Origin: Opitutaceae bacterium
GTDB lineage: Bacteria > Verrucomicrobiota > Verrucomicrobiia > Opitutales > Opitutaceae
Reading direction: 5' to 3'
NCBI GenBank assembly: GCA_018402455.1
Contig: JAGYIG010000008.1
Coordinates: 45,501 to 109,500 of the forward strand
Length of the DNA stretch: 64,000 bases
The notes beneath the pieces were generated by a model. That model made no database searches and was not told where the DNA came from. It was given only the letters and a program-made list of their open reading frames with translations. Shown piece by piece: positions 1-9,617 of this stretch (position 1 is the stretch's first letter; every line of letters begins with the position of its first letter). The position numbers and the translations under genes are program-made.

Positions 1-835
1 GCACTCCCCCAGCCCAACGCCATGCCCACCGCCCCCGCCCGCCAGATCCATCCGCGACGCCAGCATGCGGGCGACAAACTGCAGGTAATCGGACAGGGGC
101 AAATGCGGGAACTCCGATCCCGCGCTGCCGCTGCGGAGGCGGTAGCCCTGCAGGAAACCGACCAAGGCAGGACCAACACCAGCCCGGCGGCGGCCGCCCG
201 CCGACGGTGCCCAGGTCGCGGCGCCACCACGCCCGCAGCACGCGCAGCGCACCATCCAGCCCGCCGCGACCCACGCGAAAAGCCCAAATCCCGTGAACAT
301 GGCCAACCCGCCCAAGATGCCGAACGCCCCCCACCGCCCCAGGGACATCGGCCCGGCCGCGATCCACGCCATGCCCATCAACAGCACCAGGGGAAACACG
401 CTGTGCGACAGATTCGGGACCACGATGACGGTTTCGAATTGGCGCACGCTCAACAGCGCCAGCGGCTAGCCACAGGTCCTCCCACCCCAACCGGCCGGTC
501 AACCGCTGCTTCCAGGCCAACGCCAACCCGGCCGCCACGACCAACCAAAACACGATCCACAACCCTTCGATGCGGGTATCCCAATCGGCCAGGGTCATCA
601 GGGGAGCCGTGAGCACAAACGCCACCCCCTGCCGGTGCGGACCAAGCTGCTGCATGAAAAGGTCCAACCAAGTCCACTCCTCCCTGAAGAACGGCTGACA
701 ATACACCCACTGGTCCCAAAAAATCCCCTCCACCTGAAACCGCGCCACCGCCGCCACCCAGTTGACCGTGAGGACGACCATCAGGATCCCCATCGCCCAA
801 ACCACCGGCCGATTGGTTTTGCTCGGCTCGATCAT
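1..835 (-). pseudogene. frameshifted polytopic membrane protein, 3' end outside window
   Basis: The reading starts at an ATG at 835, just 3 bp downstream of the ygiQ stop, so the two genes are probably co-transcribed. The first 120 or so residues look like a membrane protein: a hydrophobic helix after MIEPSKTNRPVVW, then motifs such as GIFWDQWVYCQPF and HRQGVAFVL. Near 455-470 the coherent frame shifts by one base, and membrane-like protein continues as LLSVRQFETVIVV and then SEFPHLPLSDYLQFVARML. A second shift is likely near 15-35. Stop-free hydrophobic sequence continues in the new frames, so this is either an error-containing sequence or a very young pseudogene. It resembles multi-helix integral membrane proteins of the glycosyltransferase-39 kind, but I cannot name the family. 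Confidence 0.5.
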
Positions 836-838
836 CCG

Positions 839-2935
839 CTAAGACCGCTTCTGCTTAAAAAACTTCTGGAACGGTTTGGGACCGGGTTTCTGCCCCCCTG
901 CCTGCATCGGTTTTTTGGCGCCTTTGCGGGCGGCGGCGAGGCGGGCTCCGGTCGGATCCGAAGGGGTGACCACCGGCTTGCCCGCCTTGGCAATGTGAGC
1001 CGGCACCGACATGCCGCAGGGCGTGATGTGCGGCGGCGGGGTGACATCCTCGGTCGCGCGTTTCTCGTCCAGCAGGCGGCGGGCGATTCCGCCGAGGCCG
1101 AGCCGAGTCATCGACTTGCGCAGCGCCTGGCGCATTTCCGGCTTATACCAAAAAAAGAAACTGCGCTGCTCCTGCTTCTCTTCGGGCGACCGCGCCACGC
1201 AAAGCTCGGCCCCGTCATACGGGTGCACCCCCGTCGCGTAGATCTCCGTCGCCACCGTCATGGGCGTGGGGGTGAAGTCCTGCACCTGCTCCAGGCGAAA
1301 CCCCAGATCCTTGGTCTTGAGCGCCAACTCCGCCATGTCCTCGGGGCGTGAGCCCGGATGCGAACTGATGAAATACGGCACCACCGGCATCTTCTTCTTG
1401 CCGGCTTTTTGGACCGCCGCATCGAACTTCTCCTTGAACTTGTAGAACAGATCGAAGGTGGGTTTGCGCATCACCCGCAGCACATGGTCACTGGTGTGTT
1501 CGGGCGCGACTTTGATGCGGCCGGGGACATGGTGCGCCGCCAGTTCTTCAACGTAGCGGTCGTGACTCGCCTTGGCCTGCGGCGACGCTCCCTTTTCGTG
1601 CAGGAAGAGGTCGTAACGGATCCCACTCGCCACGTAAGCGTGGTTGACGCCTTCGGTCTCGCGCACCGACTTGTAGATGTCGAGCAGGTCGGTGTGGTCG
1701 GTGTCGAGATTCCGGCACACGTCGGGCCAAATGCAGCTCGGGCGCACGCACTCGTCGCAGATCCACTGCTGCTTGCCCTTCATCTTATACATGTTGCCGG
1801 AGGGGCCTCCCAGGTCGCTGATCGTACCCCGAAAATCCGGCATCTGCTTGATCGATTCCACCTCGCGCAGAATCGATTTTTTGGAGCGGCTGGCGACGAA
1901 CTTACCTTGATGCGCCGAGATCGTGCAGAAACTGCAGCCGCCAAAGCAGCCGCGGTGCATGTTGATCGAGTGCTTGATCATCTCGTAGGCCGGGATGGGC
2001 CCGCGCTTGCGATACTTGGGGTGCGGCAACCGCGTGTAAGGCAGGTCGAACGCCGCATCGATCTGCTCCTCCGTCATGGTCGGAAACGGCGGGTTCACCA
2101 CCAAGGTGCGCTCCCCGGTCTGTTGAAACAAGCGGCGGGCTTTCACCCGGTTGGACTCGGTTTCGATGTCCTTGAAATTCTTGGCGTAGCGGGCGCGGTC
2201 CGCGAGGCAGTCCTGGTGACTGAAGAGCGTGAAGTCGTCCCACCGCTTGTTCTTCGGCGGTGCGGCCTCCGGGGGCAGCAACACGGCCGTTTGCGGGATG
2301 GTGGTCAGCGAGCCGAAGGGCACGCCTTGTTTGAGCAGGCGCACGGTTTCGCGCAGCGGCAGTTCCCCCATGCCGTAAATCAGCAAATCCGCGCCACTCG
2401 ATTCGAGGATCGAGGGCATCAGTTCATCCGACCAGTAGTCGTAGTGCGTCACCCGGCGCAGGCTGGCCTCGATGCCGCCGATCATCACCGGCACGTCGGG
2501 ATAGATTTCCTTGAGAATTCTCGTGTAAACGGTCGTCGCGTAATCCGGGCGAAAGCCATGCTCCCCTCCCGGCGTGTAGGCGTCCTCGCTGCGTTGTTTC
2601 TTGGCCGCAGTGTAGCGGTTGACCATGGAGTCCATGCACCCGGAGGTGACGCCGAAAAACAATTTCGGCGGGCCGAGTTTTTTGAAATCCCGCAGGTCGT
2701 CGCGCCAATTCGGTTGCGGCACGATGGCGACGTTGAGTCCCTCCGCCTCCAACATGCGTCCCACCGCCGCCGTGCCGAAGGCGGGGTGATCGACGTAGGC
2801 GTCGCCGGAGATGATAATCACATCCGGCTGGTCCCAGCCGCGCGCCTCGACCTCTTCCCGGGTGGTCGGCAACCAGCGTTGCGGGTCCCAGAGGGGCTCG
2901 CGGGAATAGATTTTGCGGGACGCGGGTTGGCTCAT
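839..2935 (-). CDS. ygiQ: YgiQ family radical SAM protein
   Basis: This is a protein of about 698 residues, the usual size for the YgiQ (UPF0313) family of radical S-adenosylmethionine proteins; the reaction they catalyse is not established. The 4Fe-4S binding cluster CFGGCSFC (CX3CX2C) lies near residue 330, preceded by NMHRG. The N-terminal B12-binding-like segment (DVIIISGDAYVDHPAFG) and the basic C-terminal tail also fit the family. I chose the ATG at 2935 because a GTG 21 bp upstream adds only MPDLPSI, which the family does not need. The next gene on the same strand begins 3 bp after the stop. The family assignment is secure; the function is not. Confidence 0.93.
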   Translation of the reverse strand: MSQPASRKIYSREPLWDPQRWLPTTREEVEARGWDQPDVIIISGDAYVDHPAFGTAAVGRMLEAEGLNVAIVPQPNWRDDLRDFKKLGPPKLFFGVTSGCMDSMVNRYTAAKKQRSEDAYTPGGEHGFRPDYATTVYTRILKEIYPDVPVMIGGIEASLRRVTHYDYWSDELMPSILESSGADLLIYGMGELPLRETVRLLKQGVPFGSLTTIPQTAVLLPPEAAPPKNKRWDDFTLFSHQDCLADRARYAKNFKDIETESNRVKARRLFQQTGERTLVVNPPFPTMTEEQIDAAFDLPYTRLPHPKYRKRGPIPAYEMIKHSINMHRGCFGGCSFCTISAHQGKFVASRSKKSILREVESIKQMPDFRGTISDLGGPSGNMYKMKGKQQWICDECVRPSCIWPDVCRNLDTDHTDLLDIYKSVRETEGVNHAYVASGIRYDLFLHEKGASPQAKASHDRYVEELAAHHVPGRIKVAPEHTSDHVLRVMRKPTFDLFYKFKEKFDAAVQKAGKKKMPVVPYFISSHPGSRPEDMAELALKTKDLGFRLEQVQDFTPTPMTVATEIYATGVHPYDGAELCVARSPEEKQEQRSFFFWYKPEMRQALRKSMTRLGLGGIARRLLDEKRATEDVTPPPHITPCGMSVPAHIAKAGKPVVTPSDPTGARLAAARKGAKKPMQAGGQKPGPKPFQKFFKQKRS

Positions 2936-3093
2936 GATCGACGGCAGATCCGGCACCTTGGGTGACGATCGCCCCGGAGTGCAGCACTATTCCGCTCGGC
3001 GTTCCAACTTCGAAAGACCGGTCCCACCGAGGGGGACGCCCACCGGCCGCCTCCCCTCCCGGAGGCAGCGGGTGGCGCCACCCGGGCCGCCCT

Positions 3094-4878
3094 TCACAGC
3101 CCGTAGGCAACGATCTGGCGGCCCTTGTCAAAGTAGAACAACCGCCCGGTGGTGTGGTCGACGATGTATTCCGGCTGCTTGTCCTGCAGGAGGATCTGCT
3201 TGTCGGCCTCGCCGGTATCGAGCGAGATGCCCATCAGGCCCACCCCCTTTTTGCGACCCTCCTCAACATTGGTGAGGACATAGGCGTAGTTGCCGGCCGA
3301 ACGCGTGGCCGACTTGCGCTTGCCCGCCGCCGAGTTGTAGCGGTCGAGGGCGCTGTGGATGTTACCCACCCCCGAGCTGTATTGACTTGACGAATACGAA
3401 GGGGCCGAGGCCGCTTGGGCATTGCCCGCGGTGGCGGCCACGGCGGTGACGGCAAAGAGCAACGAGTCGCCCATCAAGTTGCCCGGCGCGGCGTAGTAGG
3501 TGGACCAGGCAATGTCACGTTCAACGGGGTCAAAGCCCATGAGGTGTTGCTTGCCCATGACCACGATATGCTCATCCCGACGCGTGATCGCGACCGGCAC
3601 ATCGAGACGTCCTTTATTCTGCGCCATCGCCCCCTTAGCGAGACCTTTGAGTCCCCCCAGGGCGCCGAGGCCAATCTTGGCAATGTCGCCGCCGCCCATC
3701 TTGCGCTTAAACTCGATGGGGACCTCAAACTTTTCCGTGACGCCCTCCCCCGAGATGTCGAGGCCGAAGAGGTGCTTGGCATCGGCGTAGAGCACCATGT
3801 TGTGCTCCGGCAGCACCATCAGATTCGTGATGCCTTCCTTGGGCTTGTCCGACTTGTAAAGTTCATCCCCCGTCGCGGCATCGAAGGCCGCTACGCCCAG
3901 CGGCTCGCGCAGCATAACGGTCTGGCCATTGGAAAAATTGCCACCGAACCGGATGAACACCTTGCCATTGATCGGCTCGACCTGCGAGACGATGGCGTTG
4001 TCGCGGGCGCTGAACAGGCCGGCGTAGGCGGAGATACGATCACTCTTCCAGCGGATGCTGCCATCGGCGCGATTGAAGACGAAAACGCTGCCACCGCCCG
4101 CGCCGTAAACCCGGTCACCCTCCACCCGGATTGGCGCGTAGGTGCGCTTCCAATCCTTGGCCCCGGGTTTGAATTCCTGCGTCCAGAGGATTTGCCCGGT
4201 CGTGAGGTCTAGGGCGTCCACGCCGCGGAAACCGAGGAAGGCGATATCGCCATCCACCACGGGATCATGGTAGCCGGAAAGATCGAGGCGATTGGAAAAC
4301 TTGCCGGCGTCGTCGGCCATGTGCAGGGCTACCGAGTTTGAATTACCAAATTTGGTCATCCACTTAAGCTCGCCGGTTTCGACGTCGTGGGCCCGTAGGA
4401 TCAATCCCTTTTCATCCTTTGAGCCTTCCCAGCTGTTGAGGGCAAAAATGGCCAGGTTGTGCGAGGGGATCGGGTAGGTCGCCAGATACTGACCCATGAG
4501 TTCTTCGGTCTTCCAGAGGGTCTCACCGGTGAGGTAATCGACGCCGAGTAACACCATTTTTGATCCGCCAATTCCCCGAGTATGATTGCCCAGCATGAAA
4601 GGGGTGCCGGGAACTTCGCGGACATTAAACTGGCTCGTCTTGTCAAGGTCATCACGAGTCCAGAGCAATTCTCCGGTGTCGGGATCGTAGGAGCGCACCG
4701 CGCCTTTCGAGCCCACCAAGAGGGTGCCGAGTCCGGTGATTTGGTGCCAAGTTGGTTTCTCGGAGAGCTTGGCGGACCAGATTTCTTTGACCGCGTAAGC
4801 GGACGGGGCCAGCAGGGCCAAGGCCGAGCCGGCCAGCAGGACGCGGATGAACGGTAAGGGAGAGCGGAAGTGTTTCAT
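3094..4878 (-). CDS. secreted PQQ-binding-like beta-propeller protein
   Basis: This encodes a protein of about 594 residues with a signal peptide (start MKHFRSPLPF, hydrophobic core, cleavage after PSAYA). The body has repeats of the PQQ-enzyme type, with recurring patterns such as YDPDTGELLWTR, DYLTGETLWK, VETGELKW and LDLTTGQILWTQ, typical of eight-bladed quinoprotein-like propellers. No catalytic residues of an alcohol dehydrogenase are obvious, so it is more likely a binding or scaffold propeller in the periplasm than an enzyme. Near residue 470 there is a Ser/Ala-rich low-complexity stretch. The start at 4878 places the signal peptide correctly; the frame is open 42 bp further upstream. 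It appears monocistronic, and ldhA diverges from it. Confidence 0.8.
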   Translation of the reverse strand: MKHFRSPLPFIRVLLAGSALALLAPSAYAVKEIWSAKLSEKPTWHQITGLGTLLVGSKGAVRSYDPDTGELLWTRDDLDKTSQFNVREVPGTPFMLGNHTRGIGGSKMVLLGVDYLTGETLWKTEELMGQYLATYPIPSHNLAIFALNSWEGSKDEKGLILRAHDVETGELKWMTKFGNSNSVALHMADDAGKFSNRLDLSGYHDPVVDGDIAFLGFRGVDALDLTTGQILWTQEFKPGAKDWKRTYAPIRVEGDRVYGAGGGSVFVFNRADGSIRWKSDRISAYAGLFSARDNAIVSQVEPINGKVFIRFGGNFSNGQTVMLREPLGVAAFDAATGDELYKSDKPKEGITNLMVLPEHNMVLYADAKHLFGLDISGEGVTEKFEVPIEFKRKMGGGDIAKIGLGALGGLKGLAKGAMAQNKGRLDVPVAITRRDEHIVVMGKQHLMGFDPVERDIAWSTYYAAPGNLMGDSLLFAVTAVAATAGNAQAASAPSYSSSQYSSGVGNIHSALDRYNSAAGKRKSATRSAGNYAYVLTNVEEGRKKGVGLMGISLDTGEADKQILLQDKQPEYIVDHTTGRLFYFDKGRQIVAYGL

Positions 4879-5103
4879 GGGTGAGGGGGGTCGAGTGAGC
4901 AGGTCGTTTAACCCTTCCAATATAGGGAAAAGTCCCTGCCCGCTCCATACGCACAGATGCGTAGATGGGAATCACGGCTCAAACCGGCGCCGACATCGGA
5001 GGGGGCGGGCGGATCCGGGGCTACTTGAGCGGCGCTCCTTTCCGGGCGAAGATTCGGTCGATTCGCTCGCCAGTTTGGCGTCGGTGGGTAGGGTTCATCC
5101 ACC

Positions 5104-6105
5104 ATGATCAAAGTAGCCGTCTACGACACCAAGAGTTACGATCAGCACGAGTTCGCCAAGGTCGCGGCGGAACTTTCCATCACTTGCGAGTTTCACGAAT
5201 TTCGCCTCAGCGCGACAACGGCAGCTTCGGCGCACACGGCCGATGCGGTGTGCGTGTTCGTGAACGATCAGGTCGACCGGGACTGCTTGGCGGCCCTTAA
5301 GGAAGCTGGCATCCGACACCTCGCCTTGCGCTGCGCCGGGTTTAATAATGTCGATTCGGTCGCCGCGGCGGAAATGGGGATCGTGGTGACCCGAGTGCCG
5401 GCCTATTCGCCCCACGCGGTGGCGGAGCACTCCGTCGCCCTGCTCCTGTCGCTCAATCGCAAAATCCATCGCGCCCACAGCCGCGTGCGGGAGCTCAACT
5501 TCTCGCTCCACGGCCTCGTGGGCTTCGATCTGTTTGGCAAAACCATCGGAATCATCGGAACGGGCAAGATCGGGCGTCTGACGGCGCAGATCTTCCGCGG
5601 GTTTGGCACTCAGGTAATCGCCTCCGATCCCTATCCGGCCACGGACTGGGCCAAGGCCCACGACGTCCACTACCTGCCCGTGGAGGAACTGTTGGCGCAG
5701 AGTCACGTGATCTCTTTGCATCTGCCGCTGACCCCTGAGTCCTACCACCTGCTGAACCGGGAGACCCTCCAAAAGATCAAGCCGGGGGCCTACATCGTGA
5801 ACACGAGCCGGGGTAAACTCATCGACACCACGGCGTTGATTGAAGGCCTGAAGACCGGCCGGGTCGGCGGGGTGGCCCTCGATGTCTACGAGGAGGAGGA
5901 AGGCGTCTTTTTCGAAGACCTTTCCGATGGCATTCTGGCGGATGATGAGTTGGGCCGACTGCTGACCTTTCCCAACGTGCTCATCACGGCGCACCAAGCG
6001 TTTCTGACGCAAGAAGCGCTGGCGGAAATCGCGCGCGTCACTTTGACCAATGTGGCGCGACTGGCCGGCGGCGAAGCACCGCTGGAAGGCACCGCGGTGA
6101 GTTAG
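5104..6105 (+). CDS. ldhA: D-lactate dehydrogenase (2-hydroxyacid dehydrogenase family)
   Basis: This NAD-dependent enzyme would interconvert D-lactate and pyruvate in the cytoplasm during fermentation. At 333 residues it has the normal length for the LdhA subfamily. The Rossmann motif GIIGTGKIG sits near residue 145, the catalytic arginine is in NTSRGKLIDT near 235, and the catalytic histidine is in ITAHQAFLT near 297. The start MIKVAVYDTKSYDQ is typical of D-lactate rather than glycerate or phosphoglycerate dehydrogenases, and the CAGFNNVD segment also matches LdhA. The gene stands alone between a divergent propeller gene and a convergent topoisomerase gene. Substrate preference is inferred from family resemblance. 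Confidence 0.9.
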   Translation: MIKVAVYDTKSYDQHEFAKVAAELSITCEFHEFRLSATTAASAHTADAVCVFVNDQVDRDCLAALKEAGIRHLALRCAGFNNVDSVAAAEMGIVVTRVPAYSPHAVAEHSVALLLSLNRKIHRAHSRVRELNFSLHGLVGFDLFGKTIGIIGTGKIGRLTAQIFRGFGTQVIASDPYPATDWAKAHDVHYLPVEELLAQSHVISLHLPLTPESYHLLNRETLQKIKPGAYIVNTSRGKLIDTTALIEGLKTGRVGGVALDVYEEEEGVFFEDLSDGILADDELGRLLTFPNVLITAHQAFLTQEALAEIARVTLTNVARLAGGEAPLEGTAVS

Positions 6106-6161
6106 GGCATTTCTCAGAAACCGGCAGCCCAGCCCGATCGCCGATGCCAAAACCCTCCGGC

Positions 6162-8009
6162 TCAGACCTCGACGAGGTCTTTCTCGATCCGCAGATTTTC
6201 GATGATGAAGCTCTGGCGGTCGGGGGTGTTTTTGCCCATGTAGAATCCCAGCAGTTTATCCGTATCCGGGAGGTTTTTGAGGCTCACCGGTTCCAAGCGG
6301 ATCCCCATGCCAATGAAGTCCTTGAACTCCCCGGGGCTAACTTCACCCAATCCCTTGAATCGCGTGATTTCGGCACTCTTGCCCAGCTCATTGAGCGCCG
6401 CCTGCTTCTCCGCCTCGTTATAGCAGTAGATGGTTTTCTTCTTGGTGCGCACCCGGAAGAGCGGCGTCTCCAAAACCGTGAGGTGGCCATTGGTGATGAG
6501 CTCGGGGAAGAACTTCACCACAAAGGAGATCAGCAGCAGGCGGATGTGCATGCCATCGACGTCGGCATCGGTGGCGATGACGACATTGTTGTAGCGCAGG
6601 CCATCCAGCCCGTCTTCGATGTTCAGGGCACTCTGCAGCAGGTGAAACTCCTCGTTTTCGTAGATCACCTTCTTGGTCAGCCCGAAGGTGTTGAGCGGTT
6701 TCCCTTTCAAGGCGAAAACCGCTTGGGTCTGCACATCACGGCAAGACGTCAATGATCCGGCGGCGGAGTCGCCTTCCACGATGAACAGCGTGCTCTCCTC
6801 GGCCCGCTTGTCCTTGGTGCCGAGGTGCACCCGGCAATCGCGCAGCTTCTTGTTGTGCAGGTTCGCCTTTTTGGCCCGCTCCTTGGCCAGGTTGCGGATC
6901 CCGGACAGCTCTTTGCGTTCGCGCTCACTAGCTTCGATTTTCTTGCGCAGGGTCTCCGCGGCCTCGGCGTTGCGGTGCAGCCAGTTGTCGAGGTGCTGCT
7001 GCATGAAACCGGTCACAAATTGTCGGATACTCGGACCGCCGGGCCCCATGTCGGTGGAGCCGAGCTTCGTCTTCGTCTGGGACTCAAAAATCGGCTCCTG
7101 CACCCGCACGGAGACGGCGGCCACGATCGACTGCCGGATATCGGCCGCTTCATATTGCTTGCCGTAGAAGTTGCGGATGGCGCTGACCAATCCCTCGCGA
7201 AACGCCGCCTGATGGGTGCCTCCCATGGTGGTGTGTTGGCCGTTCACAAAGGAATAATACTCTTCCCCGTAGTGCCCGCCGTGGGTCAGAGCGACCTCGA
7301 TGTCCTCCGCCTCCAGATGCACAATGGGGTAGAGGGTTTCGCCGGTGAGTTTCTTTTTGAGCAAGTCGGACAACCCCCCCTCGGACTTGAAATTTTTGCC
7401 GTTGAAACTGAGGGTCAGCCCTCGGTTCAGGTAGGCGTAGTTCCACATCATCTCCTCGATGTATTCGCGGCGAAAGGCAAAGCCGGGGGTGAAGAGCTGC
7501 TCATCCGGCGTGAACTCGATGTAGGTGCCGTTGCGCTCGTCCGTTGGGGTGACCCGATGCTCCTTGAGCAATTTGCCCCGCTCGAATTCGACGAGCTTGC
7601 ACTTGCCGTCCCGCACGGCCTGCGCCCGGTAAGAGACCGACAGCGCGTTGACCGCCTTTTGGCCGACACCATTCAAGCCCACGGATTTCTGGAACGTCTC
7701 GCTGTCGTATTTCGCCCCGGTATTGATGACGGAAACGCAATCGATGAGTTTGCCCAGCGGAATGCCCCGGCCGTAGTCACGCACACACAGGGTGCGCTCG
7801 GCCAGGTGCACTTCGACGCGCTTGCCGAATCCCATGGTGTATTCGTCGATGCAGTTATCGATCGTCTCCTTGAGCAGCACGTAGATGCCGTCCTCCGCGT
7901 GAGCCCCGCTACCGAGTCGGCCAATATACATGCCGGGCCGCAAACGGATGTGCTCCAGCGCTGAAAGGGTTCTGATCGAGTCTTCGGTGTAGTTGTGTTT
8001 GTCGGCCAT
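6162..8009 (-). CDS. type IIA DNA topoisomerase subunit B (ParE/GyrB family)
   Basis: This is the ATPase/Toprim subunit of a type IIA topoisomerase, 615 residues long. It has the GHKL ATPase motifs ([11 protein letters not shown] near residue 50, DYGRGIP near 80, [12 protein letters not shown] near 115), a transducer domain, then Toprim motifs VEGDSAAGS near 430 and [10 protein letters not shown] near 500. The acidic residues of the Toprim site are present. The length and the Ala-Gly variant of the EGDSAGG motif look like ParE-type proteins, which lack the GyrB insertion. The A subunit is not next to it: downstream is the convergent ldhA and upstream lies an unrelated region. I therefore leave the symbol blank, although parE is the best guess. 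Confidence 0.9.
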   Translation of the reverse strand: MADKHNYTEDSIRTLSALEHIRLRPGMYIGRLGSGAHAEDGIYVLLKETIDNCIDEYTMGFGKRVEVHLAERTLCVRDYGRGIPLGKLIDCVSVINTGAKYDSETFQKSVGLNGVGQKAVNALSVSYRAQAVRDGKCKLVEFERGKLLKEHRVTPTDERNGTYIEFTPDEQLFTPGFAFRREYIEEMMWNYAYLNRGLTLSFNGKNFKSEGGLSDLLKKKLTGETLYPIVHLEAEDIEVALTHGGHYGEEYYSFVNGQHTTMGGTHQAAFREGLVSAIRNFYGKQYEAADIRQSIVAAVSVRVQEPIFESQTKTKLGSTDMGPGGPSIRQFVTGFMQQHLDNWLHRNAEAAETLRKKIEASERERKELSGIRNLAKERAKKANLHNKKLRDCRVHLGTKDKRAEESTLFIVEGDSAAGSLTSCRDVQTQAVFALKGKPLNTFGLTKKVIYENEEFHLLQSALNIEDGLDGLRYNNVVIATDADVDGMHIRLLLISFVVKFFPELITNGHLTVLETPLFRVRTKKKTIYCYNEAEKQAALNELGKSAEITRFKGLGEVSPGEFKDFIGMGIRLEPVSLKNLPDTDKLLGFYMGKNTPDRQSFIIENLRIEKDLVEV

Positions 8010-8225
8010 TTAGGGTGCAGATCAAAAGCGCTCCAAAGCTCCCCATCCCATGTCGAAACTGACAAGCGCAAAGCGGCCCAACCGATAGAATAGCCGCCAA
8101 AGTCTCCATGAACGAAGTCCGCAGCGCACGGCCCAGCGGTCCGTCCGTCCCTACCCTTGTGTCGATTCATGCCGGAGAGCCCGAGGCCTCGATCCGGGGG
8201 GCAAACCGATCGTGCGGTCTCGGTT

Positions 8226-8582
8226 TTACGACGGGTCGCGGGTGACGCGTCGGTAGCGCACGGTGACCACGGCCGAGCCCGGACGCACCGCGAAACTCGG
8301 CGGGCGCACACCTCCATCGACCGCATAGCACAATTGCATCTGGTCACCTTTCACCCGGGCGAGGGCTAAAATTGTGAGGCCACGGTGTTCGCCCGTCATG
8401 CCGATCAGGTCGACCGTTGGCTGCGCTTGATCCCCTCCCCACGTCAATTTGCCGGTATCGTGGCCCTCGGCCGAAGCCACCGTGTAACGGTCTCCCGCAA
8501 TGCGCAGGGTCGTGGCGGGCAATGGGATCGAGTCCGTGCCCAACTTGCCACTGACCACCTGCCAGGTGCCATCAAACGACAC
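8226..8582 (-). CDS. TIGR03067-like small protein
   Basis: This is a small beta-rich protein of about 118 residues. The N-terminal FDGTWQVVSGKLG, the central LRIAGDRYTV, and the C-terminal MQLCYAV and RPPSFAV pattern resemble the TIGR03067 domain found mostly in planctomycetes and verrucomicrobia, whose function is unknown. I chose the GTG at 8582 because an AAGGAG-like ribosome site lies 8 bp upstream and the protein then begins right at the conserved domain; a longer open frame upstream has no domain sequence. The neighbours give no clue to its role. The family call is from memory of the pattern and is moderately sure. Confidence 0.65.
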   Translation of the reverse strand: MSFDGTWQVVSGKLGTDSIPLPATTLRIAGDRYTVASAEGHDTGKLTWGGDQAQPTVDLIGMTGEHRGLTILALARVKGDQMQLCYAVDGGVRPPSFAVRPGSAVVTVRYRRVTRDPS

Positions 8583-8735
8583 GGCGCATTCTCCTTTCGG
8601 TCGAAAAGCAGGGACATGAGGAGGCGAATCGCAGGTGCATGGTCTAAAATTCAATCGCTGCCCGGGAATTGGCAAGTCACCGGCCGGGGGCCTCCGGGCT
8701 TGAGCAGGCTGCCCTTCAGTTCAACCTTCTCCGAC

Positions 8736-9488
8736 ATGGCACTCCCCAAAATCGGCAAAATCTTTCTCTGGCTGGCCGGCAGCGCCGTCGTCCTGGTCGG
8801 TCTCACCGTGCTGGTCATAACCCTGATGTTGGGCCGGATCGTGAAATCCGGGGTCAACACCTTCGGCCCTCAAATCACCGGAACCGCCGTCGAGCTCGCC
8901 GCCGCGGAGGTCTCGCTGTTTTCCGGAACCGCCACCCTTTCCGGACTCCGCATCGGCAACCCCGTGGGCTGGGGCGAGGGCGATCTGGCCACTCTGGGCA
9001 AGATCCACCTCGACCTCGATCCATGGTCCCTCTTGGGCGAAACGATCGTGATTGAAGATCTGGACATCGAAGACCCGGTTTTCAGCTACGAGATGCAAGG
9101 CGGCACCAGCAACGTCGAGGTGCTGCTCGGCGCCGTGAACCGAGCGCTAGGCTCCCGGCCGGAACAGAACGGAGGCACGCCCCCGCCCGATGCTCCTCCG
9201 GACGCGGCCGCTCCCCCGACCCTGATTGCCGTCGGCCACTTCGGACTCCGCGGCGCCAATGTCAGGGTGGTGGCGGCGGGGCGCACCATCGACGCCACCA
9301 TGCCCGACATCGACATGGTCAACCTCGGCACGCCCGCGCAAGGCCTCACCCCCTCGGCCTTGACCCTGCAGGTCAGCCGTCGCGTGTTGACTGAAATCGC
9401 CACCGCCGCCGCCAAGGCGGCTGTCCAAAACAAGCTCGAGGAGGCCGTCGGTGGCAGAATCCGGGATCTTTTCGGCCGCGGCAACTGA
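8736..9488 (+). CDS. membrane-anchored AsmA-like protein of unknown function
   Basis: This protein of about 250 residues has one N-terminal transmembrane helix (KIFLWLAGSAVVLVGLTV) followed by a periplasmic domain. Phrases such as GTAVELAAAEVSLFSGTATL, LRIGNPVGW and LDLDPWSLLGETIVIEDLDI look like the repeated beta pattern of AsmA/DUF748-type proteins, which are linked to outer-membrane lipid homeostasis. A Pro/Ala-rich linker near residue 150 splits the domain. The open frame extends 117 codons upstream, but ATG 8736 puts the membrane anchor at the N-terminus, so I prefer it. No operon partner is visible. The AsmA link is suggestive only. Confidence 0.65.
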   Translation: MALPKIGKIFLWLAGSAVVLVGLTVLVITLMLGRIVKSGVNTFGPQITGTAVELAAAEVSLFSGTATLSGLRIGNPVGWGEGDLATLGKIHLDLDPWSLLGETIVIEDLDIEDPVFSYEMQGGTSNVEVLLGAVNRALGSRPEQNGGTPPPDAPPDAAAPPTLIAVGHFGLRGANVRVVAAGRTIDATMPDIDMVNLGTPAQGLTPSALTLQVSRRVLTEIATAAAKAAVQNKLEEAVGGRIRDLFGRGN

Positions 9489-9523
9489 CCCCACGGTTCC
9501 CCGCAATATTACCGAAAACGCAT

Positions 9524-9551
9524 TTGATCGCGGGTCCCAAACAACTATAGT
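9524..9551 (+). promoter_or_regulatory. sigma70-like promoter
   Basis: A TTGATC element (9524-9529) and a TATAGT element (9546-9551) are separated by 16 bp. This is a good match to a housekeeping promoter. It lies about 65 bp upstream of the start codon at 9618 and has no competing gene in between. Confidence 0.45.
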
Positions 9552-9617
9552 CACCCCCTGTCAAAGATACCCCCTTTCTCCCCCCCCTCCGTCACTCTAG
9601 CTTAACCTCATCATAAC

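Noticed and set aside
22..612. Long plus-strand frame of 196 codons
   Set aside because: It is Pro/Arg/His-rich and antisense to the membrane protein gene, a typical shadow of GC-rich coding DNA.
1358..2965. 535-codon plus-strand frame opposite ygiQ
   Set aside because: Composition is His/Val/Arg-rich with no domain pattern, while the opposite strand has an unmistakable radical SAM protein.
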